From Lepisosteus oculatus (lineage: Eukaryota > Chordata > Actinopteri > Semionotiformes > Lepisosteidae): DNA of 64,000 nt. The stretch is from positions 15,887,532 to 15,951,531 of the forward strand of contig NC_090718.1 in NCBI RefSeq assembly GCF_040954835.1, read 5' to 3'. This document shows, piece by piece, positions 17,601 to 29,064 of this stretch. Both the position numbers and the translations under genes were made by a program. Under the pieces are notes generated by a model that was not told the DNA's origin, did no database searches, and was given only the letters and a program-made list of their open reading frames with translations. Each line of letters opens with the position of its first letter. The stretch's first letter is position 1.

Positions 17601-20600
17601 TATGCATTTTCTGCTGACATTTAACTTCTACGATCCACAGACGTGTTTAGTTTGCACGTTCCGATTCTGAGAAAACGAGAGCTCGTTGCCAGGGTGTGAA
17701 TACTTCTGCCAGGCCCTGCTGGAGGTGGCCAGTGCTGCTCTGGCGGGAGAGGTCCTCTCCTTCATTCTGCTGCCGAAACTGGGGAGAGCTCTTGTACTAT
17801 AAAAGAACTGAATCACAGCACTTGGTACTTTTTGCCATAAAGTCTAAATTCCTAATTTGTTCCCTCCTGTCTGGATCACCATCTGGAGTTTGATTTTTGT
17901 CTTGGCCAAAAGAAATACATGCGTCCAGGTTCTACTGGTTGATCTAGATGACATTGCTGGAGAAGTTGTTTTTGCTCTAGCTGAGGAAGAAATGTCCTGT
18001 GCTGCATGTTTGCTTGTGAGTGGTGAGTAAGCAGCTACTTCACTGTCTCCTAGACCCGAGTCCTACACTGATGACCTGGACCTGGCTCAGGGGCTGACGC
18101 CAGGTAACTCGCATGCTCCATCCGTGTGAAGTCATTCTCTCAATGTGCGAATAGCATTTCTCTTCACCTTTGTTGGTCTTCTTGATCTTAGATTTCTTTT
18201 AGAGGCGCTCCACTGTGTTTGTTAGTGCTTTAAACGAAAGGCTTGATTGGTTCTCTTACTTGTTGCTCTAAGGACCCAACGGTGCTGTTGTAAGGTCCTC
18301 CCAGTATTCCACCTTGTGGTTTAAGATGCCCTTGGCTGTTTGACACACAGTGGTTTCCCCACTGAATGAGCAATGAGCTTGAAAGTGTGGTGTATAAGGT
18401 GCCACACACTGTGGTACTGGCTGGTACTGTAGGTGTGATCGAGAAAATCCCAGCTGAGATTATTCCCGGGCTCAGACTGGCCTGTTTCTGCTCTGTCCAC
18501 TACATACCTTTCCAAAAGTCTCCAGAGTTCTCAGCTCTTGCAGTCTGTAGCTACCAGTTGAGTTTGGGAAGGCCTGGTCAGACTCTAGGCCACAAGCATG
18601 GCATCACAGTGCTGGATATGTGAGGCCAGCATCCTGTACAGGACAGCTCTCCCGCACACATTTAGCCATGTTAGAATAATGTCGCTTGTTGTGTCCAGCC
18701 CCCTGCAGTACCGGAAGAAGTACAACACTTTTCTCTTTTCTAAAATTATTTTTATCTGTTCTGCGTGACATCCCAGTCGTGTGAATCTGTGTGATCAGCC
18801 GAGATTGACTGGAGAGTACTAGTTTAACTTCTGGTCATGAGCGATAAGGTTGCTTTTTGTTAGGCTGATACAGGAGATAAAATTGTACTGTTACAAAAAG
18901 GGATTGATAATAATAGTCACATTCCAGAAATACAGAGTAGGATAATTAAATAGATGGTCATAACCCCCCGTTGTAAATTGTTGCCAAGAACATACCTGAG
19001 TGGGAGGTACAGTTAGAGACACTTGAGATCTGTGTTCCCTGGCACAGCTCTGGTGGTAGAGTAATAATTCTGAGGACACTGGGAGAAAGGAATAATTATT
19101 AAAAGTGACAATAACACAAGATAACATAAATGTTACTCTGTTTACACACAAGGTGTCTCGGAGCCTACTTTTTGACCAAGCATAAAAACCCCAGACTGCT
19201 ATAGTATTCAAAACCTATATAATGCCTACATGCCAACAAGAGAGAGACCGCTGCTCTCTGAACCAACAGAATATGACCTACAGTTACTACAGTATCTGGT
19301 GCTCCAGGAAGAGAGATTTATCTCCCAGTTCTAAAAACGCTCTCACCCTGAGGGACTGTTCTTAACTGAGGGATTCTCCATACAGGAAATTCGTTTTCTC
19401 TAAATTGTGTGTGTGTGTGGAGCTGGACAGTGACAGGAGTGTGTGTGTGTTGAGAGAGGAGTGTGGAGCTGGACAGTGACAGGAGTGTGTGTGTGTGTTG
19501 AGAGAGGAGTGTGGAGCTGGACAGTGACAGGAGTGTGTGTGTGTGTGTGTTGAGAGAGGAGTGTGGAGCTGGACAGTAACAGGAGTGTGTGTGTGTGTTG
19601 AGAGAGGAGTGTGGAGCTGGACAGTAACAGGAGTGTGTGTGTGTGTGTTGAGAGAGGAGTGTGGAGCTGGACAGTAACAGGAGTGTGTGTGTGTGTGTTG
19701 AGAGAGGAGTGTGGAGCTGGACAGTAACAGGAGTGTGTGTGTGTGTGTTGAGAGAGGAGTGTGGAGCTGGACAGTAACAGGAGAGTGTGTGTGTGTGTTG
19801 AGAGAGGAGTGTGGAGCTGGACAGTAACAGGAGAGTGTGTGTGTGTGTTGAGAGAGGAGTGTGGAGCTGGACAGTGACAGGAGAGTGTGTGTGTGTGTTG
19901 AGAGAGGAGTGTGGAGCTGGACAGTAACAGGAGAGTGCGTGTGTGTTGCTCAGAGGCCCGGGACAGGCTGTGGATGGAGCTGAAGGCTGGGGCAGAGTCA
20001 GGATGGGATTTCTCCTCGCGGTGGTTCATCAATGGCAGCGGCGCGCTGCGCGACACCCACACCAGCGCCATCCTGCCCGCCGACCTCAACGCCCTGCTCT
20101 GCCGCATCGAGAGGACGCTGGCCACCTTCTACAGGGCGCTTGGTAAGGGACGGGCTGCGGGACGTTACTGGAGGGGCCCGGTGCTCTCCGGCTCATTGCA
20201 GGCTCTGTGTCCCCCAGGCAACAGCACCGCGGCGCGCAAGTACGACATCGCCCTGGAGCGCCGCGTGAAGGCGGTGAGAGCTCTGCTGTGGAACGAGGAG
20301 AGAGGCGCCTGGTTTGACTACAACCTGCTGACCAATGCCAGCCACCTCGCCTTCTTCCCCTCCAACATGGCGCCTCTGTGGGCACAGTGCTACTCTGAGC
20401 CCAGTGCTGGAGAGCGGGCACTGCGCTACCTGCAGGTGAGCTGGGAGGCAGATGCAGACACACACCCTTGAGCCAGCGGTACGGCGCCCCCCGGGGGCTG
20501 GGCCTCTCATGAGTGTCGTCACTGGGGTCCTTGAGTACACCTGCTCCTTCTGTTGCTGGGTCGCCCTACACACAGCTCCCCCATCTCTCATCCCCTCTCC

Positions 20601-22316
20601 TCCGGCCCCTGCAGAGCAGCCCAGCCTCGCGCTTCCCCAGCGGACTGCCCACCTCTCTGACGGACAGCGGGCAGCAGTGGGACCTGCCCAATGCCTGGCC
20701 CCCTCTGCAGCACATGGTCATCGAAGGTAGGCCCGAGGCACAGAGAGGCCTTTCTCTCGTGTGCGCGTGTGATGAAATGAGTCTGTGGCGCTAAGTATTC
20801 GATCCTATCAAAAGGACATTATCGTCAGATCTTGTCTGGGGTAATTAAGGGAATTAACTTCTGAACTATGGCTGAGCAGCTTGTTCCAGACTCCCACAAC
20901 CCTTTGTGTAAAGAAGTGCCTCCTGTACTTCATTTTACTTGCACTTCCTCTTCATTTCCTTGTTTCCTTTGGCTTATCTTTTACTGTTGATCTCATGGAA
21001 GCCCATTAGGCTGGCGTGGTGCATACTATGAGTACTATGAATGCTTGAACCCATTAGCCTCTTTTAAACAAAACTAAAGAGGTTGAGCTCCTTTCACCTG
21101 TCAGTGTAAAGCCAGCACTGTGAACCACGGCGACCTCTGGTTCTGTGTCCTTTGCGAAATGTGTTCAGGAGAAATTGTTGTAAATAAGGGCCTACTGACG
21201 CTTCATATAATTTTAGTGAGCACTGCTGACCAAAGCCCTCTCCAACATTCATTGTCTTTGGCTGCTCTCATCCACCTCATTTCATCTGATTTCGTCGTGT
21301 CATCTTGCACAAGGTCTTAACACTAATAAAGCTAAGTTTCTGAGTAAGGCCATCATGGTGGGAAAAACACAAAGGCTAATTTACCCACTGACGTGCAGTG
21401 CACCTGTACTGCAAGACCTCTGAACATGGTTGATGTGGATCCTCTCTGAGGTGAGTTTGGCAGGGTGACTGTGGTCTCTCTTGTCTGTCCGTCAGGTCTG
21501 ACCAGGCTGACGTCCGAAAGCGCAGAGCAGACTGCCTTTGATCTGGCCCAGAGGTGGATACGGACCAACTGGGAGGCCTATGGCAAGCACAAGGCCATGT
21601 TTGAGAAGGTGTGTGAATTGGCGCAGTGGGTGTGGGCTTGATCCTGGCTCGTCTGGTGATGGGGGAGTCTGGGTAAAGATGTGTCCAGATTGGTCTCTCT
21701 CCCCAGTCGGGAAGCCCCTTGCTCTGACCCTGGCCTGCTCTCTTCTTCCCTTGCCCCCCTTGCGGTCTCATTCTCACCCACGCTCTCTCTCTCGCAGTAC
21801 GACGTGCTTGGAGATGGCACACCAGGGGGAGGTGGGGAGTACGAAGTTCAGGTAGGACACAAACGGGCTCGTCTTTCAGAAACCACAAGTCCCAGGTTTA
21901 ATTCAGCTGCAGAGGACTGAGAAGCACAGTTTGCCTTGTGATTGAAAAAGTCTGCCAGTGTGTTCCGAAATGCATGTGTTAGTTGTTTAATTTTGAATAC
22001 CTGGCCAAGCTCTGTAGAGTTTCCTGGTGCTACTTTTGACCGATTCAGTCAGCTGTTTGTTTTGATCCCTTTCATCGGCCGCCGCCGCTGGCTGCTTCGC
22101 TGCATCTGATTGGCCAGCTCCCATGGCGGCGGTGCTCCATCTGTGATTGGCCGGTCTTTGTGTGTGTTGTCACAGCTGGGGTTCGGATGGACCAATGGCG
22201 TGGCGCTGCAGCTGCTAGACCGCTTTGGGGACAGACTGTCGTCAGGAGGGGCTCAGGCCCTGAGCTCCGGCCTGGGAGTGGGGCTCCTCTGTGCTGCCTT
22301 GCGGTTTCTTTTGTGA
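11665..22316 (+). CDS. TREH: TREH, trehalase (glycoside hydrolase family 37), complete 15-exon gene
   Basis: Hydrolyses trehalose to two glucoses at the apical membrane of intestine and kidney cells. Exons: 11665-11744, 14249-14349, 14739-14886, 15236-15323, 15405-15505, 15693-15785, 16663-16779, 17338-17460, 18054-18103, 19954-20142, 20218-20435, 20615-20726, 21496-21608, 21798-21851, 22176-22316. All borders are GT/AG and phases join, giving 575 aa (human 583). Exon 1 encodes a signal peptide ending near ALPPPCDS, matching the human EALPPPCES just before SEIYC. Trehalase signature 1, PGGRFRELYYWDSYW, spans exons 5-6; signature 2, QWDLPNAWPP, is in exon 12. The catalytic acid Asp lies in ESGWDFSSRW (exon 10) and the base Glu in GGGGEYEVQ (exon 14), by analogy with E. 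coli TreA. The last exon ends in a hydrophobic tail (GVGLLCAALRFLL), as expected of a GPI-anchor signal. No breaks are seen. Confidence 0.97.
13137..13676 (-). mobile_element. 5S rRNA-derived SINE (SINE3 type) in TREH intron 1
   Basis: Read on the minus strand, the head (about 13676 back to 13600) matches 5S rRNA: a CATATCACCCTG start, an AAGCTAAGCAGG-like internal block (mutated here), then GCCTGG-AGTACCTGGA. The body is shared with the better preserved copy at 46160-46759, including TGGGGCATTAGGACCCACA and GAGAGTCAGGACCTC on the plus strand. The 3' end has an AGAGCTATAGAAGTGTA tail, a decayed form of the CGCTATATAAGTGTAA tail of that copy, of a kind shared with L2-like LINEs in fish. 5S-derived SINEs are an established class. 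This copy is old and mutated. Confidence 0.8.
14424..14625 (-). mobile_element. tRNA-derived SINE fragment in TREH intron 2
   Basis: On the minus strand it reads GGCGCAGTGGGTAGCATTGC, then CGGTCTGTGTGGAGTTTGCA and CTCCCACAGTCTAAAGACAT. This is a common fish interspersed repeat with a tRNA-like head (compare 36630-36815). It lies wholly within the 14350-14738 intron. Confidence 0.65.
16199..16480 (+). mobile_element. tRNA-derived SINE in TREH intron 6
   Basis: The head has a pol III B box (GGTTCAAATCC, 16258-16268) and an A-box-like TGGCTCAGGATCTG about 30 bases upstream. The body contains TGAGCAAGGCCCTTAACCCC and a conserved-looking central part. The tail ends in AATAAAGTGATCTAATC. No structural tRNA gene is implied, because the acceptor stem does not close. 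It is a dispersed element of a family common in fish. Confidence 0.8.
16928..16943 (+). promoter_or_regulatory. CTCF-type motif in TREH intron 7
   Basis: CCACCAGGGGGCGCCA matches the CTCF core consensus at every informative position I can recall. The flanks (about 16850-17000) look repeat-derived. Binding is inferred. Confidence 0.6.
19410..19950 (+). repeat. GT-rich minisatellite in TREH intron 9
   Basis: About nine tandem units of roughly 57-61 bases each contain (GT)n, then TGAGAGAGGAGTGTGGAGCTGGACAG split at slightly varying positions, then TAACAGGAGT or TGACAGGAGT. Unit length varies through the GT count. The last unit merges into the acceptor of exon 10 (AG at 19952-19953). The long minus-strand open frame across it, rich in His-Thr and Leu-Ser, is only a by-product of the repeat. 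Confidence 0.95.
20799..21120. repeat. Diverged dispersed repeat in TREH intron 12
   Basis: Shares the TGAGCAGCTTGTTCCAGACT block, and the AAGAAGTGCC that follows it, with the DDX6-intron repeat at 4460-4720. The family is not identified; it resembles the 3' part of a CR1-like element. Confidence 0.45.
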
Positions 22317-25080
22317 ACTGCAGCTGTGGACTCCTCGACTCCTGCCTGGGCTCCTTACAGCTGGGCAGCCCTCCTCAGCCACCACGCCACACTTACTGCA
22401 GACATCCTGGAGGCGCCCTGAGCAAAAACATATCGAATGCAATCTACAGTGCCTTGCACAGCTATTCAGACCTGCTAAACATTTTCAAATGTTGCTGGAT
22501 TACCAATGATACTTCCAAATCGTTTTCTACTAGTATTTTATTGCACACGGGCTCAAACAAACGTTTTTTGAGACAGAATTAGTTTTTTGTCAGCAGATAT
22601 CTTAAAGAAAGAGCCCTGTGCTCTGGTAGCTCTAAATTTACACGTGAAAGACACTGTCCTAACGAGGACATTATTGGCTTACAATACTGTATACAGTATA
22701 TGTATTGCAGACAAGTCTCAAAGCATTTCCAAAGGTGAGATTTCTAAAATTGCTTAATTCTTTACGCCTTTAGAGAATGGTTGTGATAGAACTTAAGCTG
22801 CTCTGCAAAAAAAACATTTTGTTTATGATGTAGTTTTTCAGCTTTTTTATGTTGTTCTTATGTATTTAGTTTTCAAGAAAGTCTGCACACCCTTTGCAAA
22901 GTAAAAAACAATTTTGTGGCTCAACAGCCTGAAATCCAGACACATTCAATCAGATTTTATTGTACCTCGAGTTACACAATTTAACACAATTTCAGAGTGA
23001 AAAACAAATACTCTAACATTCTGAAAAGTAATTACAAATACAAACCCCAAAAAATGACCTCTATCTTAAAAATAATAAATTATGTATTTTTATAAATTGC
23101 TTTTTTAAAATAATTTGTTGTATGAGCTGAGGACAACATTGTCAGGAATCGTAAATAATTTAGCAAATTCTTGATTTCTCAGTTAAGATGTTACATTTTT
23201 CACAGCTCTGAAATAGTAAATTTGTTTTTGTATCTCAGAATACATTCGCACACGATAAAGCATTTGGCGTCTTCAGTTCTAAAAGAGATTTCCCGGGACA
23301 GCAAATTCATTCTCTCCATCAAATTAACACTTCAGTCACCCCCTTCACTGTCCTTGTCTCCGGCGCTCCGAGAGCTGGAGACAGTTCGCTACCGCCAGCC
23401 CTCCTCAGAAGGGAAACCCTGAGCTGGATCTCTGAAGAGAGCTACAGCAGCATGGATATTCATTACATCGGCTCAGGGAGTGTCACTTAATGAGAAGAAG
23501 AAAATGACGAAAATAAACTAGGTCCTACGTAAAGGTTTGGCAATTATTAAAAGTGTTTTGCTTTAAAGCATCTTTTGTGCTTGTTAGGGCCATCTTTGGT
23601 ATTTCCTCTGTCTCGTTACCACACACTGTATAAACTGTACATTATCACACAACGACATTCACTTTCTTCAGTGTAGCATTGGACTTAAGTTTTTGTGTTA
23701 TTGTCCTGCTGAAAGGAGAGTTTTTTCCCAGTGTAAGATCTAAAGTTTGTTGTTGTTTAAAAAATCTCTTTACAAGCTAATTGTCTGTTTAATCTTCTGG
23801 TACTGGAAGAGGTCTGATTGAGCCATGTTGTTAAATGGTGTTGTCTTATGGTACTGTGCTACTGTTGCATTGTGTTTTTGTCACATCTGTTCTGTGTTTA
23901 TGAGCCCTTGATGTGAAGATAAATCCCCTTGGGGCAGTGCAGATGAATTCAATTCACTTTGATCGTGATGAGAATGACAGCCATTAAAATGTGTTATTTC
24001 AGAGCAGGATTTGTATTCAGGCTGCTGAATATTCTGAAGTTTAATTTGCCCCCTTCCAAAAAACTACATTAATGTAACTGGAGAAGAAGTGCAAATGACT
24101 TATTGTGAATCAAAAACGTGAGTATCAGAAAAACTAACATCTCAAAACTTACTCTAGTTCCTCTCAGTTATGATGAACTTGTAGACCTCTCTGTGTGGTA
24201 AACAGGCAGGTGGTGACTGGTCAACACGTGGGGGAAAATCAATTTAATTTTTGTTGTTAACTTTGGACCTTAAAATTATTATACTTTTCAAATCATACTT
24301 CTGATTTGTATTTGTTATACATTGGATATAAAAACTGTACACCCCCGTATTGAAATGGCAGAAATCAAGATAAAACATGTTGGACATTTTTCCATCTTTA
24401 ATGTGACCTTGCAACCATAAGTGTGCAACCAGCATTTATTGTAGAATTATTATATACAGAACCTCACTACTCTGATAAAGGCTTTTCATTGATTATTAGT
24501 AGATTATATCATTCTACTTATCAATAAATTAATTAATTTTGAGTATTTGTAAGTGAATGAATAGTTTCTGGCCTCTGCAAAGCTGATAATCATGTGTAAG
24601 TGATTCGTAAGTAAATATATCTTTAATAACTTGTTTATTACATTTAAATAAAGCATTAACTACATTACCTAAACTGCAAATTTCTGGTCTATGTTGTACA
24701 GCTTGTAATGTATTCAAATGGAGTGATACATTTACTGTCACCTTTTAAATACCTTTTGACAGCTTTTTTAATATTATATTGAAGCGTCTCTGATTCTGTA
24801 ATAGAAATAAAATGGATTAATGATTTTCTGTTTGATAAGGCTTTTTAAACATTTGGCTGGGGAAGGAAATGCAATAAATAATCCACCAGACAGTAGACAC
24901 GAGTGCACATAAATACAATAGGCCTTTACAATGTTCAGATCTCTATCATATGTCGTACAAAAAAATTACAAAATGTACAACTGTGGTGTGAAATTTTGCA
25001 ATCTTATACCCAGTATATTGATGCAGGGAGAATTTCTGTCCAGAATTGGATGCCTTCTATTTGTTCATTTGTGAGTTTCG
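22317..25080. other. AT-rich region downstream of TREH; possible decayed Tc1/mariner pieces
   Basis: The first part is TREH 3' UTR of unknown length. ACAGTGCCTTGCACAGCTAT at about 22449 resembles the terminal repeat of fish Tc1-like transposons (CAGTGCCTTGCAAAAGTATT type). AAGTCTGCACACCCTTTGCA at about 22880 is reminiscent of the same class. No transposase frame survives. No host gene is recognised. Confidence 0.4.
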
Positions 25081-25870
25081 AACTGTTTCTCAGTAGAAAT
25101 AAGACCGATAATATCCATGTAAGAGATGTGATTACATTTCTTGGTATTACGATTTTCAAAAATCCAAAAAGAGATGTGATTTGATGTTCTCTACCATAGT
25201 AAAAAAAAAAAAACTTTATTCATGGTTGTTATTTGTCAAACACGGGCAGAAGGAGGCCTAAATGCTACAGGGTTTAGAGCATCTAATACCGATACCGACA
25301 GAGTATTATTTACAAAATTAAGCAAAGTAGGTGGTGTATGTTTCCCTAATTTAATCATTCAGGAACTAGCGGGTATAGACTTTTTACTTGAATGTCATTT
25401 GGATGCTGGAAACCCCCCTGAAACTTGCTAGCTTCCATGAAGAAGTTCTCCTCACGTGGTCTCTTATAGATAAACATACCTCCCATAGATACATCATCTA
25501 GAATACAGAGAAAAAATAAACCTGTGCTTTGAAAACTGGGTTTAAAATAGTATAAGCGGGGTCAACAAATTAACTGGTGTGGATGATGAAATGTAGAATC
25601 AAGCAGATTTTATGAATAGATATAATGTTTGTGATAAGTCTGATAACAATCCGTCGTAACCAGAGCTACTCCTAGAGAGGTATTGATGCTTTTAAGAAAC
25701 TAACAGTATACCATCAGAAACTATGGAAAAATTTACAACCTTTATTAGACTACAAGGAAAACAATTTAGTTATACTTGTACTAATAAATACTTCAGATCC
25801 TTCTCGCAATCTCACACTATCTTGTCAAACTATTTTGGAGCACCTCTTTGGGGAAAGTGAGTGGAATCAA
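25080..25870 (+). mobile_element. LINE ORF2-like C-terminal remnant, older copy
   Basis: The frame ending at 25184 contains NIHVRDVITFLGITIFKN, like the V-x-YLGI block after the reverse transcriptase of L1-type LINEs. Downstream, TKLSKVGGVCFPNLIIQE resembles the GG-x-x-x-PNL block of the same elements. The sequence at 25370-25679 is absent from the two later copies (40.6-41.05 kb, 58.4-58.85 kb), so it is an insertion here or a loss there. Class call is by motif likeness only. Confidence 0.4.
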
Positions 25871-26364
25871 ACATGACTATTGTCAAACAGATTTTGTATG
25901 AATAATAAGGTTAAGGCGTCAGTACAAAATTGTACATTGAATCGACCCGGTAAAGATACACAGTGTGCATAGATTTAAAAGTAATATAGATGATAATTGT
26001 CTATCTCAAAGCAGCCCAGAAACCTTACGTTTGTTTTTGTTTTGTTCTGTTGTTAAAACACTCTGAACAGATCGGCAAAATGGTGTAAAGAAGGCTTCTA
26101 ATTCTGACATTTCCTGTAGACAAATTGATGTTATTTTACTGCTCAATACTGCTGAACCGAATCTAAAATATAATGTATCATTGGCTTAATCATTATACTC
26201 GCTCGTTATTAGATGTAGAAATAGCCTAAAGATGAGAAATAATCGAAAATTGAATAATTAGACCGTATGTCGTAGTAGCAGATTGTACTTCTCGCCTACT
26301 TGATGTGGTCGAGCAACTCCACAATCGCCATACAATCCGTCCGTTCTCATGCTCTGACTTTCAG

Positions 26365-26440
26365 GTTGGGCAGTGGACTGGATTCCAGGGCAACTCGTTC
26401 TTGTTTGATTATCCGTGTGAAATCTCGCCCAATATAACAG
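26365..26440 (+). other. Exon-like block with consensus-like splice borders
   Basis: A 76-base open stretch is preceded by CTGACTTTCAG and followed by GTAAAC. It encodes a peptide with GQWTGFQGNS and FDYPCEISPN. Homologous 77-base blocks lie at 41533-41609 and 59331-59407. I do not recognise the peptide; it might come from a host gene, an element or chance. Confidence 0.3.
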
Positions 26441-26632
26441 GTAAACTCATGCACTGAAATGATGCGCTTCCAAATTAAAGCGACACGCATTTGAATAATT
26501 CAAAATACACACGAGGGAACGTCTCCAAACCATGCCTAAGTATCACAACATGAAAGCTGTGCGTACCTTATCTTTATTTGACTGTATAATGTACTCCGGT
26601 GATCTGTAACGTAGTCTTGCGTGCATCGTAAA

Positions 26633-26996
26633 GGATCCGGACTTCCGGCTACGGAAAACCCGGAGTGGATCAGCCTTCAACTGGATCCGGACTTCCGGCT
26701 ACGGAAAACCCGGAGTGGATCGGCCTTTCCACCGGACCCGGACTTCCGGCTACGGAAAACCCGGAGTGGATCAGCCTTCCACTGGATCCGGACTGCCGGC
26801 TACGGAAAACCCGGAGTGGATCAGCCTTCCACTGGATCCGGACTGCCGGCTACGGAAAACCCGGAGTGGATCGGCCTTCCACTGGATCCGGACTGTCGGC
26901 TACGGAAAACCCGGAGTGGATCGGCCTCCCACTGGATCCGGACTGCCGGCTACGGAAAACCCGGAGTGGATCGGCCTTCCACTGGATCCGGACTGT
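26633..26996 (+). repeat. 50-bp GC-rich minisatellite, older copy (about 7 units)
   Basis: The unit begins GGATCCGGACTGCCGGCTAC, continues with GGAAAACCCGGAGTGGATCG and ends GCCTTCCACT, 50 bases in all. Since 50 is not a multiple of three and the unit has no stop in any forward frame, all three frames stay open and mimic repetitive proteins. Early units carry ACTTCCGG, an ETS-type core. It sits just upstream of a CCAAT/GC-box block, as in the other two copies. Confidence 0.95.
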
Positions 26997-27180
26997 GAGC
27001 AGCTTTTGTCCAATCGGCGCTGAGATTTCAGCAGGAGGCGGGAGACAGGCTCTTGTCCAGTCACACAGCTTCAGTCCCGGGACTTTTCCGAATTCCGGCG
27101 GGCGGTGACACTTCCGAGAAATGTCCACTGGGTGGCGACAGAGATACACGGAGCTGAGTCTCAAAGCGCTATCGGAAAGA
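26997..27180 (+). promoter_or_regulatory. Promoter-like block with CCAAT and GC boxes, older copy
   Basis: CCAAT at 27010-27014 is followed by GGAGGCGGGA, a decayed second CCAAT (TTGTCCAGTC), and CGGCGGGCGGTGA, then GAGAAATGTCCACTGGG with ATG at 27121. Homologous blocks follow the other minisatellite copies and also occur at 28220-28350. The ATG here opens a 45-codon frame (MSTGWRQRYT...) also present at 60189. The arrangement is seen; promoter activity is inferred. Confidence 0.4.
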
Positions 27181-27646
27181 CTTGAAATCGGAAAGAAATA
27201 CATTTGTTACATTTTAATCCCATTGAAAAGGAAGATGAAAATATCGTTTGTATTTTAAAACATTATTATACTTGCGCAACATAATTATTAAGGGAATGGT
27301 GTGAGAGGAGACCGTGTTTGAACAGTTTAAGACGGATGTAAAGACATTTTATTTCAGAATGTCTTTCTGAAATGTGTCTGTTTCTGTGTTGTAAGAACGT
27401 TGAAGCATGGACGGGCCTTATCTGCATTTACCTTGTTGAATCTTTTGAACCATAAAATGTACATGTATTATTGCATGTACCCTGACAATACGATGTATTG
27501 TTTCCTTGTGTGTATGTTTTCTTGTATTTCACGTGTCTGCAGCGCTGGTTTATCGACCCGGCACATAAAGCAAACCCACTGTCCTCGTGTTTCTTAGCTC
27601 CCGTCTTGTTTGCAAACTTTTCTCCTGTGTTTATTTTACTTTGTCA

Positions 27647-27672
27647 ATAAAACGTGGTTGCCGTGGCAACGG
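27647..27672 (+). promoter_or_regulatory. AATAAA followed by RFX-type X-box
   Basis: TCAATAAAACGTG is followed directly by GTTGCCGTGGCAAC (27657-27670), an almost perfect inverted repeat matching the RFX consensus. The same pairing recurs near 29590, 34152, 43210, 43775, 52362, 60949 and 61514 with GTTGCCGGGGCAAC, GTTGCCGGGGAAAC or close variants. Confidence 0.5.
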
Positions 27673-28058
27673 AGCTGTAAAAGTTGTTGCGATCAAGGGG
27701 TAAGCAAGTACCCCAGGAAACCGGACCTTAAAGATAAGTGGACCTTAATGTACCCCGGTGATCTGTGATGTACTCTTGTGTGCATTGAATATCATTTTTA
27801 CTATTTGTTAAAGCAGAGAAAACACAAGGAGGTCGAATTAATCAGCAACGTGAGGTGACTCGTCAGTAAACAAACTCTCCAGCGACGTCTGGATTTCAAT
27901 AACTCTCTGCCCTGCAATACGGTTTTCCAGGAGTCCGCAGTGCTTAACGAGCAGAGAGCGGAACCACAGCATCCTGGACCGCGGCTACACACCGACCTCG
28001 GGCGACGGACCGGCTGTTGCGCTAATCACGCATCAGATCCGGTTTCGTCGCAGTTAAG

Positions 28059-28400
28059 TGACGTCAAATGAGCGGCGCAGGGCTTGTCCAATCACCGCCG
28101 TTGGCTGGAAAAGGCGGGATTTCCTTTTAGTTTTTTTGAGTGACACCGCTCCTAGCCAATCACCACGGACTTCCCTGTTCTTCCACGGATTTACCGCCCT
28201 CAAGTTGAGTGACTCGGCTCAGAACCAATCAGCGCCGAGATTTCGGCAGGAGGCGGGGCAGATACGGCTTTCGTCCAATCACAATTTCAATTCCGGGACT
28301 TTACCTAATTACGGCGGGCGGTGAGAAATGTCCACTGGGCGGCAACAGAGATACACGAGTTTAAGGCGGTGAGTCTCAAAGCGCTGTCGAAGACTTGTTG
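28059..28400 (+). promoter_or_regulatory. Promoter-like block: CRE plus four CCAAT boxes and a GC box
   Basis: TGACGTCA (28059-28066) is followed by CCAAT at 28088, 28156, 28225 and 28275 (spacings 68, 69 and 50), a GC box GGAGGCGGGG at about 28249, and the shared GAGAAATGTCCACTGGG start (ATG 28328). A donor-like GGCG/GTGAGT lies at about 28370. There is no TATA box. CCAAT spacing of this type suits NF-Y-driven promoters. No downstream gene is recognised. Confidence 0.45.
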
Positions 28401-28519
28401 TGCAGATATTGAATTTTTTTTTCAGAACTGTAAATATATTATACTATGTACCCCTGATGACATTATTGATTTGCTATATACACTCTTGTTTTGTGTCGTA
28501 TTTATTTTTATTGCTACAT

Positions 28520-28660
28520 GAGTTAAAAAGAACTGCACGTCTGAGAAATGTCCACTGGGCGGCGACAGAGATACACGAGTCTATGGCGGCGAATCTTAAA
28601 GCGCCTCCTTACAGATCCTCGTTGTGCAGAGACTGAAAATCAAAACAGATGGTAACTGTG
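28520..28660 (+). other. ATG-bearing conserved module, older copy
   Basis: GAGAAATGTCCACTGGGCGG (ATG 28546) is followed by an in-phase-shifted second start ATGGCGGCG (28582). The second start opens MAANLKAPPYRSSLCRD, closely paralleled at 33163 and 51371 (MAASPIAPPYRSSLCRD). The frame closes early. It may be a first-exon remnant; the family is unknown. Confidence 0.3.
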
Positions 28661-29064
28661 ACTTTTGTGACAGCAACTCTGAAAGCTAATGTAAAGAAGG
28701 AAACTAATATTGACATTACTTTTAAAGAAGTAAAATCATGCTACATTTAAACCCATTGAAAGTAATGTGAAAATATCGTTTGTATTTAAAAAAAATATGA
28801 TACTTCCACGATATAATAATTAACGAAATGCTGTGAGAGGAGACCCATGTTTGAACACTTTAAAACGGATGTAAATGCGTTTGTACAGACAATTTGAAAC
28901 ATGTACGGACCTTATCTGCTTTTGTTTAATATTAAACAAGATTACTTGTTTAATCTTTTTGCATAACATGTACATGCATTATTGTATGAACCCCTGACTA
29001 TACTCTATGTTATATGTATTCTTGTTTTTATGGCATGTATTGTTGTTATAATTAAAAAGAAAAA

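Noticed and set aside
19400-20125. 241-codon minus-strand frame rich in HTHT and SSSTLLSQ
   Set aside because: Antisense of the GT minisatellite and TREH exon 10; no independent signal.
26633-27000. CRISPR array
   Set aside because: Units are contiguous near-identical tandem repeats with no unique spacers, in a vertebrate genome.
26621-27108. Repetitive 'proteins' (GSGLPATENPEWIG type) in three frames, also at 41790 and 59588
   Set aside because: By-products of the 50-bp minisatellite; the frame changes each unit and no flanking gene structure supports translation.
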